Origin: Bryobacteraceae bacterium
GTDB taxonomy: Bacteria; Acidobacteriota; Terriglobia; Bryobacterales; Bryobacteraceae
Length of the DNA stretch: 12,004 nucleotides
Reading direction: 5' to 3'
Assembly: GCA_030044325.1 (NCBI GenBank)
Contig: JASHWA010000506.1
Coordinates: forward strand, 1 to 12,004
Below, piece by piece: positions 5,770 to 12,004 of the stretch. Position 1 is the first letter of the stretch, and each line of letters starts with the position of its first letter. Under the pieces are notes generated by a model that saw only the letters and a list, made by a program, of their open reading frames with translations, did no database searches and was not told the DNA's origin. The position numbers were made by a program, and so were the translations under genes.

Positions 5770-7158
5770 TTAAGAAACAGTTTGCGCGTAGGACGCTCCT
5801 GTTTTTAGCGGCAAATTCAATCGAAACCCCGCGCCGCCTAACTCGCCCTCGACGGCTTCGAGATCGCCGCCGCATAGCAGCGCGCCGCGGCGGGCGATGG
5901 ATAATCCTAATCCCATTCCGCCCTTCTTGAACGAAATGGTCGGCTCGAACAGCGTCGCGCGGGCCTGCGCGCTCAATCCGGGGCCGGAATCGTGCACCTC
6001 GACGTGGAGCATGGTCCCGTTGCGCGCGGTTACGGCCAGCACTTCGCCGCCCGGCTGCGCGGCTTGCGCAGCGTTTTCGAGCAGATTGGTCAGCACGCCT
6101 CTGATCAGGTCCGGATCGGCGACCGCGGGCGGCGTTTCTTTCGCCAGCCGGACGTTATAGGTCACTTCAGGGTGGGACGATCGCAAAAATGAAATCCGTT
6201 CTTCGACCAGCGCGTTCACGTCGAGCTCGCAGGGCATCATCGGAGGTTCGGCGGCGAATTCCGAGAACGCCCGCACGCGTTTTTCGAGCGTGTTCACCTC
6301 ATCGGCGACGATCTGCGCGGCCTGTTCCAAGAATGCTCCTCCCGGTTCACCCCGGCGGCTGATGATTTCTTCCATGGTCAGCCGGATCGGCGTGAGCGAA
6401 TTTTTCACTTCATGCGCCATTTTGCGCGCGAGCGCCTGCCAGCTCGCCAGGCGCGTGACGTGGATCAAACGTTCGCGCGCCTGCTGAAGCTGGCTCGCCA
6501 TGTGATTGAACGCGTCGACTGCGGCGCCGATCTCATCCGATCCTCCGGGTTCGACGCGCGCGTCAAGATCGCCCGCGGCCACGAGCCCCAATCCCTCGGT
6601 CAACTGCTGCACGGGATGGCTGATGCGCACGGCCAGGTACATCAAAACGCCCAGCGCGGCCAGCCACAGGGCCGAAGTCACCAGCAGCAGCGGACCGCTG
6701 AATCCGCGCCGCAGATTGCGTACGGACGAATTATCGAGCGCGCGGCGCGCGGCGCCGATCTGGCGCTCCAGATCGCCCATTGCGATCGCCATCGGCCGCG
6801 AATAGCGCCACACCTCCTTGTCATGACGAACCAGGTAGTCGAGCCGGTTTCCCTGATCGCCGGCGAGCTCGAAACGCTCCGCCTCGCCGCTATCCCAAAA
6901 CGCCTGCGCCTCGGCCGGCTTCAACTTTTCCGGCGCCACGCGACCCTCCGCGGCATCGCGGCGCAGCAGCGCGCAGGATTCGTGGTACAACTCGCGGCCG
7001 GTCTGCTCGAGCGATTTCGAAACTGCATCCAGCTCGGCCGTGGGGGCCAGACTCAGGCTGATATCCAGCAGACTGACCGTCATCCATAATGTCAACGCCA
7101 GGGGCACGGCCGTGGCGATGATGAAAACCACGATCAGCCGGTTGCGCAGTCGGTTCAT
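5770..7158 (-). CDS. NtrY-like membrane sensor histidine kinase
   Basis: The 462-residue kinase has TM1 (about 8-30), a periplasmic region of ~125 residues (31-154), TM2 (about 155-177) and HAMP (178-230, AVRISHPVQQLTEGL). The H-box is ARKMAHEVKNSLTPIRL with phospho-acceptor His249. The HATPase domain carries the N-box LTNLLENAAQAA (356-367), G1 DSGPGL (390-395), F-box LFEPTISFKKGG and G2 GMGLGLS. 'MAHE.KN.LTPI' and the following HATPase spacing are characteristic of NtrY-type kinases, which partner NtrX-like regulators such as the next gene. NtrY usually has Pro where this protein has Ser253 after Asn. The stimulus is unknown. The start is the ATG at 7156-7158, just before TM1; an in-frame GTG at 7195-7197 would add 13 residues. 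Neither has a clear ribosome site. Confidence 0.9.
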   Translation of the reverse strand: MNRLRNRLIVVFIIATAVPLALTLWMTVSLLDISLSLAPTAELDAVSKSLEQTGRELYHESCALLRRDAAEGRVAPEKLKPAEAQAFWDSGEAERFELAGDQGNRLDYLVRHDKEVWRYSRPMAIAMGDLERQIGAARRALDNSSVRNLRRGFSGPLLLVTSALWLAALGVLMYLAVRISHPVQQLTEGLGLVAAGDLDARVEPGGSDEIGAAVDAFNHMASQLQQARERLIHVTRLASWQALARKMAHEVKNSLTPIRLTMEEIISRRGEPGGAFLEQAAQIVADEVNTLEKRVRAFSEFAAEPPMMPCELDVNALVEERISFLRSSHPEVTYNVRLAKETPPAVADPDLIRGVLTNLLENAAQAAQPGGEVLAVTARNGTMLHVEVHDSGPGLSAQARATLFEPTISFKKGGMGLGLSIARRGALLCGGDLEAVEGELGGAGFRLNLPLKTGASYAQTVS

Positions 7159-7205
7159 AGCGGGCGCGGAGTTCGCGGTTCCAGCCGCGAACGCCACCTA
7201 CCACT

Positions 7206-7820
7206 TTACGACCCTCGGTGCGGACTTCGCCTCAGCTCATCGAGCGTGAACGGACCCAGATCGTACGGGCCCCAATGCGACTGGCCGCGGCGCGGCGGTT
7301 TGCTGAACAGCTCGATCAGGCTGGTTAAACTGATCCCCGCTTCCCCCACGCTGGGGCCCGGAAACAGCGGACTTCCCTTATCGTCCTCGGCGCGAACGTC
7401 CAGGCGCACCCACAACGGTTCGTTTCCGCCGATGCTCGAAACGTCGATCGCCATCTGGCTCCAGCACCATTGCTCCGCGTCCTTCGCGCTCAGATGGCTC
7501 GCTTTGCGCGCCGGCGATTGCGTCTTGACCACGCGGTATTTTTCTTCCCACAGGTCGTAGCTGACCACGAATTCGTCTTGCAGCCGCTCGAAGATATGGC
7601 CGCGATTGCCGCTCCACAGCGTCACCTGGAAACCGAAGGGAACCGCTTCGGCGTTGTGCAACAGCTCCATCGGTTTGCCCTCCTCCAAAAAGTGCACACG
7701 TGGAGCGGAGAACTCCAGCCGGTTGTCGCGCCAGTTGAGGATCACCTCCTCGGCCCACATCGCCAGCGCGAATCCGGAGAGAAACGCCAGAATCAACCAC
7801 CATGATTTGATGGTTCGCAC
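7206..7820 (-). CDS. Secreted DUF4390-like protein
   Basis: The 204-residue product starts with a signal-type sequence (RTIKSWWLILAFLSGFALAMWAEE), so it is likely periplasmic or membrane-anchored. The middle, VPFGFQVTLWSGNRGHIFER followed by DEFVVSYDLWEEKYRVV, resembles DUF4390, whose members have 'GVPL.F...L......W.......sl.Y.L.YD..t..Y.v'. DUF4390 genes are commonly found directly upstream of NtrY/NtrX-type pairs in other bacteria, which fits the position here. Its role is unknown; an accessory ligand-binding or modulating function for the kinase is inference. The start is a GTG (7818-7820), 9 bases after the upstream stop TAA (7830-7832), without an obvious Shine-Dalgarno. The C-terminus is Arg/Ser/Gly-rich and ends 47 bases before the kinase ATG. 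Confidence 0.65.
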   Translation of the reverse strand: MRTIKSWWLILAFLSGFALAMWAEEVILNWRDNRLEFSAPRVHFLEEGKPMELLHNAEAVPFGFQVTLWSGNRGHIFERLQDEFVVSYDLWEEKYRVVKTQSPARKASHLSAKDAEQWCWSQMAIDVSSIGGNEPLWVRLDVRAEDDKGSPLFPGPSVGEAGISLTSLIELFSKPPRRGQSHWGPYDLGPFTLDELRRSPHRGS

Positions 7821-7829
7821 GGGTTGGTT

Positions 7830-9107
7830 TTAGAAGTTCATGCCTGCGTATAAAATCGGGTCAACGCGGCCCGCGCGCAGCGGAAACGCGACGGCGAGCT
7901 GAAATCCCTCCTTCTTGAATCCCACTCCCACAGACTCCTTCGGATCGCGCTCCTGCGGCGTGTTCCACACCGCGCCGGTATCGTAAAAGATCTGGAGAAT
8001 CCGGTACGAGTAACCCACCGAGCCATACACCACGTGCGTTCCGCCGAGCGGATCCACATCGAACCGGTTCCAGCCGCGCAGCGTGGTCGAATCCCCCAGC
8101 ACGAAGCGCTCATACAGCGGCGCATCGCCATTCAACGCTCCGGCGAGAAATTGCACGTCCACCGCATTCCGCTCATGACGATATTTATACCGCGCTTTGG
8201 CGGTGTGCCGCGTGAACTGGCGGTCCGTGGCGAGCGCGGCCATGGCCGCTTCCACCGAATAGGACGCGTTAGCTTCCTGCGTCTGGCTGTCGTGCTCCGA
8301 TCCCCAACGCTGGTGGTAGCGCAGAGTGGAAACCACCGCGTTGGAAGATTCGGTTTTCGCCGCCGCCGGCCCCTCCCCGTCGGTTTCCACCGGGAAGGGG
8401 ACGCGAAAACGCGCGAAAGTGGCGCCGAAATCGAGCTCCAGCGGGTCCGCGATGACCACTGTGGCCATGGGCGTAAAGCTGTCGCGATCCGTGTAGATTT
8501 CCGAAGCCGGCGCGACGCCCAGAGTGGCCGCGTCCCACTGATCGTGGAAGCTCTCGAACTCGAAACGGAACTTCAGCCGGTCGGTTCCCACGCGTTTGCG
8601 CCGGTAGGAAGCGCGGATTCCCGCATAGCGCTCGATGAGCGCGTCGCTGTTGCTCACCAGGTCGAAAGAGATCGCGTTGCCGCGCAGATTGAGCGTGGCG
8701 CCGCCGTCCCCGCTCCAGCCTTCCTTCGATCCGTACACGAACTGGCCGACGTTCAGGTCGAACATGTGCTCGCTCGCCGGGGTAACCTCGAAATTCACGT
8801 CGAGCTGATCGGGCGCTGCGCCGCGCGCCACTTTAATCTGCACGTCGGGGACGTGCAGCTCTTTCTTGATCCGCTCGGCCAGTTTTTCAAGCGCCGAATG
8901 GTCGTAGGGCGCGCCGACAAAGCTGTTGATTTCGCTGCGCAGCGGATCGGAGAGCGAGACCGTGCGCTCGCCGGTGATGTGAACGCTTTCAACCATATAG
9001 CGCGAATTGACGTTCATCTCCTGCGAGGATCGTTCATCGTCGTCGGCGACATTGCATCCGGCGAGCATGCCCGCCGCCAGAATCGCCAGGCAACACAGCT
9101 TGGTCAT
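7830..9107 (-). CDS. Omp85/BamA-like outer-membrane barrel protein with lipobox
   Basis: The 425-residue protein begins MTKLCCLAILAAGMLAGC, a lipoprotein signal with lipobox LAGC (Cys18). Residues ~36-110 look like one POTRA domain (YMVESVHITGERTVSLSDPL, then a helix pair and VQIKVARG). From ~115 the sequence alternates polar and hydrophobic residues as in a beta-barrel. It has the Omp85 C-terminal signature RFVLGDSTTLRGWNRFDVDP (LRGW at 343-346, the equivalent of the VRGF/lid-loop motif) and FYDTGAVW. It ends in Phe (GMNF), the usual outer-membrane insertion signal. Known Omp85 proteins insert or secrete outer-membrane proteins; short ones with one POTRA (patatin-, TamA- or FhaC-like) have various roles. 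A lipidated N-terminus is unusual. First gene of the operon. The start at ATG 9105-9107 is chosen for the signal peptide; no Shine-Dalgarno is visible. Confidence 0.78.
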   Translation of the reverse strand: MTKLCCLAILAAGMLAGCNVADDDERSSQEMNVNSRYMVESVHITGERTVSLSDPLRSEINSFVGAPYDHSALEKLAERIKKELHVPDVQIKVARGAAPDQLDVNFEVTPASEHMFDLNVGQFVYGSKEGWSGDGGATLNLRGNAISFDLVSNSDALIERYAGIRASYRRKRVGTDRLKFRFEFESFHDQWDAATLGVAPASEIYTDRDSFTPMATVVIADPLELDFGATFARFRVPFPVETDGEGPAAAKTESSNAVVSTLRYHQRWGSEHDSQTQEANASYSVEAAMAALATDRQFTRHTAKARYKYRHERNAVDVQFLAGALNGDAPLYERFVLGDSTTLRGWNRFDVDPLGGTHVVYGSVGYSYRILQIFYDTGAVWNTPQERDPKESVGVGFKKEGFQLAVAFPLRAGRVDPILYAGMNF

Positions 9108-9143
9108 ACGTGCCGTTAGCAGTCGCAAATCCCGCACCAAAGA

Positions 9144-9149
9144 ATTATA
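9144..9149 (-). promoter_or_regulatory. -10 box TATAAT of the barrel-sensor operon
   Basis: A consensus TATAAT on the minus strand lies 36 bases upstream of the ATG at 9107, in a locally AT-rich stretch. No good -35 hexamer is seen at 16-18 bp, so a second sigma factor or activator may be needed. Predicted transcription start is near 9137. Confidence 0.5.
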
Positions 9150-9205
9150 TCCCTCTTTTGTTGAACTTACCTTTGCTGCGGGTGTGCATCAGTTTCACAC
9201 TGAGG

Positions 9206-9236
9206 AATAAAAATAAAAGATCGGTCCCTCTGGGAC
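9206..9236 (-). terminator. Intrinsic-terminator-like hairpin + T-rich tract
   Basis: On the minus strand GTCCC-AGA-GGGAC (9224-9236) is followed by CGATC and then TTTTATTTTTATT (9206-9218). This is about 60 bases downstream of the stop of the phospholipase-B-like gene (9295). It would also insulate the barrel-operon promoter at 9144 from read-through. Confidence 0.5.
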
Positions 9237-9257
9237 AGCCGGTCTCGCCAGGCTGTC
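9234..9257 (-). repeat. Second hairpin GACAGCC/GGCTGTC
   Basis: GACAGCC (9234-9240) and GGCTGTC (9251-9257) form a perfect 7-bp stem, extendable by GG/CC past one bulge. It shares its GAC with the neighbouring GTCCC/GGGAC hairpin, so the two structures compete. Likely part of the same 3'-end structure. Confidence 0.45.
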
Positions 9258-9294
9258 TTCCGTCCGGCGTTCCACAGCGGACCACGCAGTTCGC

Positions 9295-10686
9295 CTATCT
9301 CGCGGCGCTAAACGTGGTCCAGGCGTGGGAATCCAGATTGCGCAGGACCTCTCTTTCCCAGGCGAACTCGGGATGCTCCTTCAAGTACTTCGCCGCCTTG
9401 AAATTGATCCCGCCGGCATGGCCCATTGCCGCGCTGAACGACATCCGCTCCGCCATACCGGCGTCGGCGACCTTGTTCTCCACCGCGCCCGCGGTCCCGT
9501 ACGGCGGCTGCCACGGCTTCGATCCCCGCGGCGACAGGTCGATGTGGCCGCACAGCGTGCGCTCATCCGCCTCGATCTTTCTGTCGTACGTATCGTAGTG
9601 ATCGCTCAGAAATTTCTGCGCCAGCGCGACGTCGATACGGCCTTTGTTTTGCTGCATCAATTGATCCCAGCGAAGGTGACGCGCGTTGGCGCTGTTGGAC
9701 ATGTCGTGGGTGTCGAAATCGGTTTCGTCTTTGGCGAGCGCCGGGTCGATGGGATAGTTGGAGCCGGCGAAATAGCCGTCCCTGGAGCGCCACAGGTTGA
9801 CGTGCTTCAAGCCCAGCTCCAGGCTGGCGATCTCGCCCGTGTTCCGGTCGGCCACCAGCCAGTCGTTGGCATAGCCGCCGTTGTTGCCGTCCTTCATGAT
9901 CCGCGCGAAATCGTCGATCGAGCTCGAATATTGCATCGCCTTGCGCGCGCGGTCGAATTCCGCCACGCCGTTCGGATCGAAGCCGTGAAACTGGCTGATG
10001 GTGGTCTCCGTGATCATGATTCCGGCCGAGTTGATGCCGAAATCGTCGGCGGAATGGATCAGGCCGGGCATTCCGTCCATAATGAACCGGTTGCCGTGTT
10101 CCGGAACAATATCGAAAATAATGTTCCAGCGCGAGCCGGTCATGTAATCGGTCCAGTTATTGTGCGCGATCACCGGTTTCCCGTCTTTCGTATAGCTGCC
10201 CGTAGCGACGAAGGCGCTGCAATGCTCACCGGTGGGGCGCATCGTGTTGGCGTCGGCCCATTTGAGGTAATAAGGATCGAGTTCCAGCCACGCATTCATC
10301 GCCACCACGTCCCACAGATCGAGCTTGACGCCTTTGGCCTCGATTCCCTCGACGATGCCCGCGAGCTCGGCGCGATATTCCGGCTCGATGTGCGGCCAGA
10401 AGATGTTCTCCGCGGCGCTGCGAAAGAACTGCCAGTCCTTGGAATCGTGCGTGAGGGCGGTTTTGATGGCGCGTTGCGAGTCGGCGATTTCGGGCGCCAG
10501 TAGGTAGCCGTGCTGGAACCCGATATCGGACGGCGAACCCTCCAGGTGCACCACAATCCAGCCGTTCTGCGGCGATCTTCGATACGCTTTTTTCAAACGC
10601 GCGGAGTGCGCGTCGATTTTCGACGGCGCGCCGCCGAATAATCCGCATACCAGGGTGAAAGCGGCGATGAATCTCATAAAGTTCAT
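9295..10686 (-). CDS. Phospholipase-B-like (LAMA family) Ntn hydrolase, secreted
   Basis: The 463-residue protein starts with a signal-type hydrophobic segment (RFIAAFTLVCGLFGGA), so it is probably exported. It matches the phospholipase-B-like/LAMA family: HCSAFVA followed by DGKPVIAHNNWTDY (eukaryotic form 'CSALIK...LLVAHNTW'), then MPGLIHSADDFGINSAGIMI and TETTI ('YPGTIFSCDDF...GLVTLETTI'), and NGGYANDWLVAD ('NSGTYNNQWMIVD'). In this Ntn-hydrolase superfamily the Cys of HCSA (Cys156) becomes the N-terminal nucleophile after self-cleavage between His155 and Cys156. Amide-bond hydrolysis of acylated amino acids or peptides, or phospholipase activity, are the family's reported reactions; the substrate here is unknown. 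An alternative in-frame ATG at 10677 has TATTAT 7 nt before it. A terminator-like hairpin follows. The gene is 162 bases from the upstream phosphatase, so it may have its own promoter. Confidence 0.82.
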   Translation of the reverse strand: MNFMRFIAAFTLVCGLFGGAPSKIDAHSARLKKAYRRSPQNGWIVVHLEGSPSDIGFQHGYLLAPEIADSQRAIKTALTHDSKDWQFFRSAAENIFWPHIEPEYRAELAGIVEGIEAKGVKLDLWDVVAMNAWLELDPYYLKWADANTMRPTGEHCSAFVATGSYTKDGKPVIAHNNWTDYMTGSRWNIIFDIVPEHGNRFIMDGMPGLIHSADDFGINSAGIMITETTISQFHGFDPNGVAEFDRARKAMQYSSSIDDFARIMKDGNNGGYANDWLVADRNTGEIASLELGLKHVNLWRSRDGYFAGSNYPIDPALAKDETDFDTHDMSNSANARHLRWDQLMQQNKGRIDVALAQKFLSDHYDTYDRKIEADERTLCGHIDLSPRGSKPWQPPYGTAGAVENKVADAGMAERMSFSAAMGHAGGINFKAAKYLKEHPEFAWEREVLRNLDSHAWTTFSAAR

Positions 10687-10704
10687 AATATGCGAATCGG
10701 CGTC

Positions 10705-10737
10705 GGCGCGATGCGAGCCGCGCCAGCAATGGCGCGG
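10705..10737 (-). repeat. Two mutually exclusive hairpins in the leader of the phospholipase-B-like gene
   Basis: CCGCGCCA (10718-10725) pairs perfectly with TGGCGCGG (10730-10737) around GCAA. CGCGCC (10719-10724) also pairs with GGCGCG (10705-10710). The two cannot form together. The element lies 18-51 bases upstream of the ATG at 10686. In a GC-rich genome this may be chance, or a weak terminator of the phosphatase gene. Confidence 0.35.
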
Positions 10738-10762
10738 GTTCACAATCGACATTCTCGTGAAC
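10738..10762. promoter_or_regulatory. Operator-like palindrome GTTCAC-N13-GTGAAC
   Basis: A perfect 6-bp inverted repeat with a 13-base spacer lies between the phosphatase stop and the phospholipase-B-like start, immediately next to the hairpins. The geometry suits a dimeric regulator, but no regulator can be named. Confidence 0.3.
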
Positions 10763-10848
10763 AACCTGTGCAGCCCGCTCGCATCGGGCGTGAAGGAGCG
10801 GCCGTGCGCGCCGGCGGAGCGGTGCTTCGGGCCATCGTTTGATCCGTG

Positions 10849-11490
10849 CTAATTGTCAAGGCGAGCCGCTAATTCGCGCAGGTCGCCGATCACAAAATCC
10901 GGCGGCGCGGACGCGAATGTCTCCGGCTGGAATCCCCAGCTCACCCCGCAGGCGACCACGCCCGCGTTGCGCGCGGTCATCACGTCCACCGCGCTGTCGC
11001 CGACCATGATGGTGCGCTCGCGCGCGGCCCCCGATTCTTCCACCAGCGCGTTGATCCCCACCGGGCTCGGCTTCTTCTCCTCGAAGCTGTTGCCGCCGTA
11101 AATCCGGAAAAAACACAAATCGATGCCCAGCCCTTCGAGCAGCCTGACGCTGAAGCGCACCGGCTTGTTGGTCAGCACCGCCATGGCGACGCCGGAATCG
11201 TGAAACGAATCGAGCGCTTCCCGGACGCCGCGATAGAGCGCCGTCGAGTCGAGCATGTGCTCGCGGTAATAGTCGAGAAAATAGCGCAGCAGGTGCGCCT
11301 GCTCGGCTTCGCTCGCATCAGGAAACGATCGCTTGATCAGCACCGGCGCGCCGCTACCGACGTAAGAGGAAACGGTTTCAAGAGAGATCGGTTCGAGGCC
11401 GGCAAACGCGCGCGTGGCGTTTACCGAATCGGCGAGATCGCGTTTGGAATCGATCAGCGTGCCGTCCAGATCGAAGATCAGCAGATGCAT
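10849..11490 (-). CDS. gph: HAD hydrolase, phosphoglycolate phosphatase-like
   Basis: The 213-residue protein has all HAD motifs. Motif I is FDLDGTL (nucleophile Asp7, acid/base Asp9), motif II LTNKP (Thr107), motif III Lys140 in EEKKPSP, and motif IV VGDSAVDV (Asp165, Asp169). The alpha-helical cap between motifs I and II (about 15-90) is the C1 cap of the Gph/PGMB type. Length and pattern match phosphoglycolate phosphatase, which removes the 2-phosphoglycolate arising from DNA repair or oxygenase chemistry. Related enzymes (pyrophosphatase PpaX, nucleotidases) cannot be excluded. The ATG 11488-11490 is preceded by GGAG at 11495-11498 (short 4-base spacing). It starts 10 bases after the CvpA-family stop, so the two are probably one transcript. 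Confidence 0.82.
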   Translation of the reverse strand: MHLLIFDLDGTLIDSKRDLADSVNATRAFAGLEPISLETVSSYVGSGAPVLIKRSFPDASEAEQAHLLRYFLDYYREHMLDSTALYRGVREALDSFHDSGVAMAVLTNKPVRFSVRLLEGLGIDLCFFRIYGGNSFEEKKPSPVGINALVEESGAARERTIMVGDSAVDVMTARNAGVVACGVSWGFQPETFASAPPDFVIGDLRELAARLDN

Positions 11491-11500
11491 CGCGCTCCGA

Positions 11501-12004
11501 TCACAGGCCGGCCGGCGTGGAAAAGATTCCGTTCAACCGCGCTTCCACCTTGTGCAGATCCTCTTTCTTCTTGCGGTTCTTCTTCAGCTCCTCGTCCCAG
11601 ATGCGGCGAATCTCCCTCAGGCTGTCCTCGAACGCGTTCTTGATCGCGCTCGGCGCCAGATCCGCCCACAGGTGCGACGCATCGATCGCGTAAGGCAGCG
11701 TCTTCGAATTCACCATCCAGTTGGGCGGCGGCCTGGGCGTGAACGCCAGCAGCACGGCCACGAATGCGACTGCGATCAGGCTGCCGCGCACCAGGCCGAA
11801 TACTCCGCCCATCAGCCGGTCCAGCCAGGACAGTCCCGTCCAGCGGAATAGCGTCGAAAGCAATTTTGCGAACAGCGCTCCCACAATGCTGAACGCGAAC
11901 AGCACGGCGAAAAATCCCAGCAGGTTCGAGAATGTCTCCGAGCGGATGCCGTGACCATGAATCCACTCCGCCGGGATTCCGTAGAACCAGAATCCGAACA
12001 GCAC
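11501..12004 (-). CDS. CvpA-family membrane protein (partial, N-terminus beyond right edge)
   Basis: At least 167 residues are present, and the frame is open to the window edge. Three hydrophobic segments can be seen (about 1-12, LLGFFAVLFAFSIVGALFA, and GVFGLVRGSLIAVAFVAVLLAF). Between the last two is the signature WLDRLMGGVFGLVRG, diagnostic of the CvpA/colicin V production family. A charged tail of about 70 residues (EELKKNRKKKEDLHKVEAR) follows and is probably a cytoplasmic coiled coil. CvpA was named for colicin V production in E. coli and is linked to envelope stress tolerance; its molecular role is unsettled. The first transmembrane helix of the family is likely off the edge. It is followed directly by the HAD phosphatase. 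Confidence 0.8.
   Translation of the reverse strand: MLFGFWFYGIPAEWIHGHGIRSETFSNLLGFFAVLFAFSIVGALFAKLLSTLFRWTGLSWLDRLMGGVFGLVRGSLIAVAFVAVLLAFTPRPPPNWMVNSKTLPYAIDASHLWADLAPSAIKNAFEDSLREIRRIWDEELKKNRKKKEDLHKVEARLNGIFSTPAGL

Noticed and set aside
8034..9119. Long plus-strand open frame (361 codons)
   Set aside because: Antisense to the Omp85-like gene, rich in Arg/Val/His with no domain pattern; a shadow.
9107..9294. Sigma-54 promoter for autoregulation of the sensor operon
   Set aside because: Looked for TGGCAC-N5-TTGC on both strands upstream of the operon and found none; the visible box is TATAAT.
9325..10503. Long plus-strand open frame (392 codons)
   Set aside because: Antisense to the conserved phospholipase-B-like gene. 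Composition is the Val/Gly/Arg-rich pattern of a GC-rich shadow frame with no recognisable motif.

Overview
The window is GC-rich chromosomal DNA that looks like an Acidobacteriota genome, possibly a Bryobacterales/Solibacter-like lineage. This is inference, resting on three things: the relic of a PadR regulator + ADOP-type (acidobacterial duplicated orphan permease) pair, a Tat-leader start of the 'RRREF' type, and the style of the lipoprotein and hydrolase genes. No tRNA, rRNA, CRISPR array or intact mobile element was seen. Most genes are on the minus strand.

Layout, left to right. (1) 1-67: the first codons of a minus-strand Tat-exported protein cut by the window edge, divergent from an uncharacterised plus-strand gene (153-935). 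The 3' end of that gene runs antisense into a small GT9 (heptosyltransferase-like) glycosyltransferase (720-1445, minus). The GT9 gene is joined by a TAATG stop/start overlap to a lipoprotein amidohydrolase (1445-2698, minus). (2) 2699-4236: a gene graveyard. It holds a PadR regulator relic with a missing N-terminus and an in-frame TGA, then an ADOP permease relic reduced to its first ~50 and last ~21 codons. These are followed by a DUF1801-like gene cut off at about codon 93 and, head-on to it, a minus-strand relic (restriction-nuclease-like, tentative) with an in-frame TAG and a missing 3' end. (3) 4342-9107: a minus-strand operon, read as lipobox-bearing Omp85/BamA-like barrel protein, then a DUF4390-like secreted protein, then an NtrY-like sensor kinase, then an NtrX/NtrC-like sigma-54 activator. 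A TATAAT box lies upstream and a hairpin follows the regulator. (4) 9295-12004: a phospholipase-B-like (LAMA family) Ntn hydrolase with a terminator-like hairpin, a phosphoglycolate-phosphatase-like HAD enzyme, and a CvpA-family membrane protein running off the right edge (all minus).

How the genes work together. The four-gene block in (3) reads as an envelope-sensing unit: an outer-membrane barrel and a periplasmic protein are co-transcribed with a two-component system that would switch on sigma-54 promoters elsewhere. The HAD and CvpA genes are only about 10 nt apart and probably co-transcribed. The most informative unannotated content is the relic cluster, where two deletion junctions and two Trp-to-stop changes can be read directly. 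A second pattern is a set of starts that lack a Shine-Dalgarno sequence but have a TANNNT box 6-8 nt upstream, suggesting leaderless transcripts.
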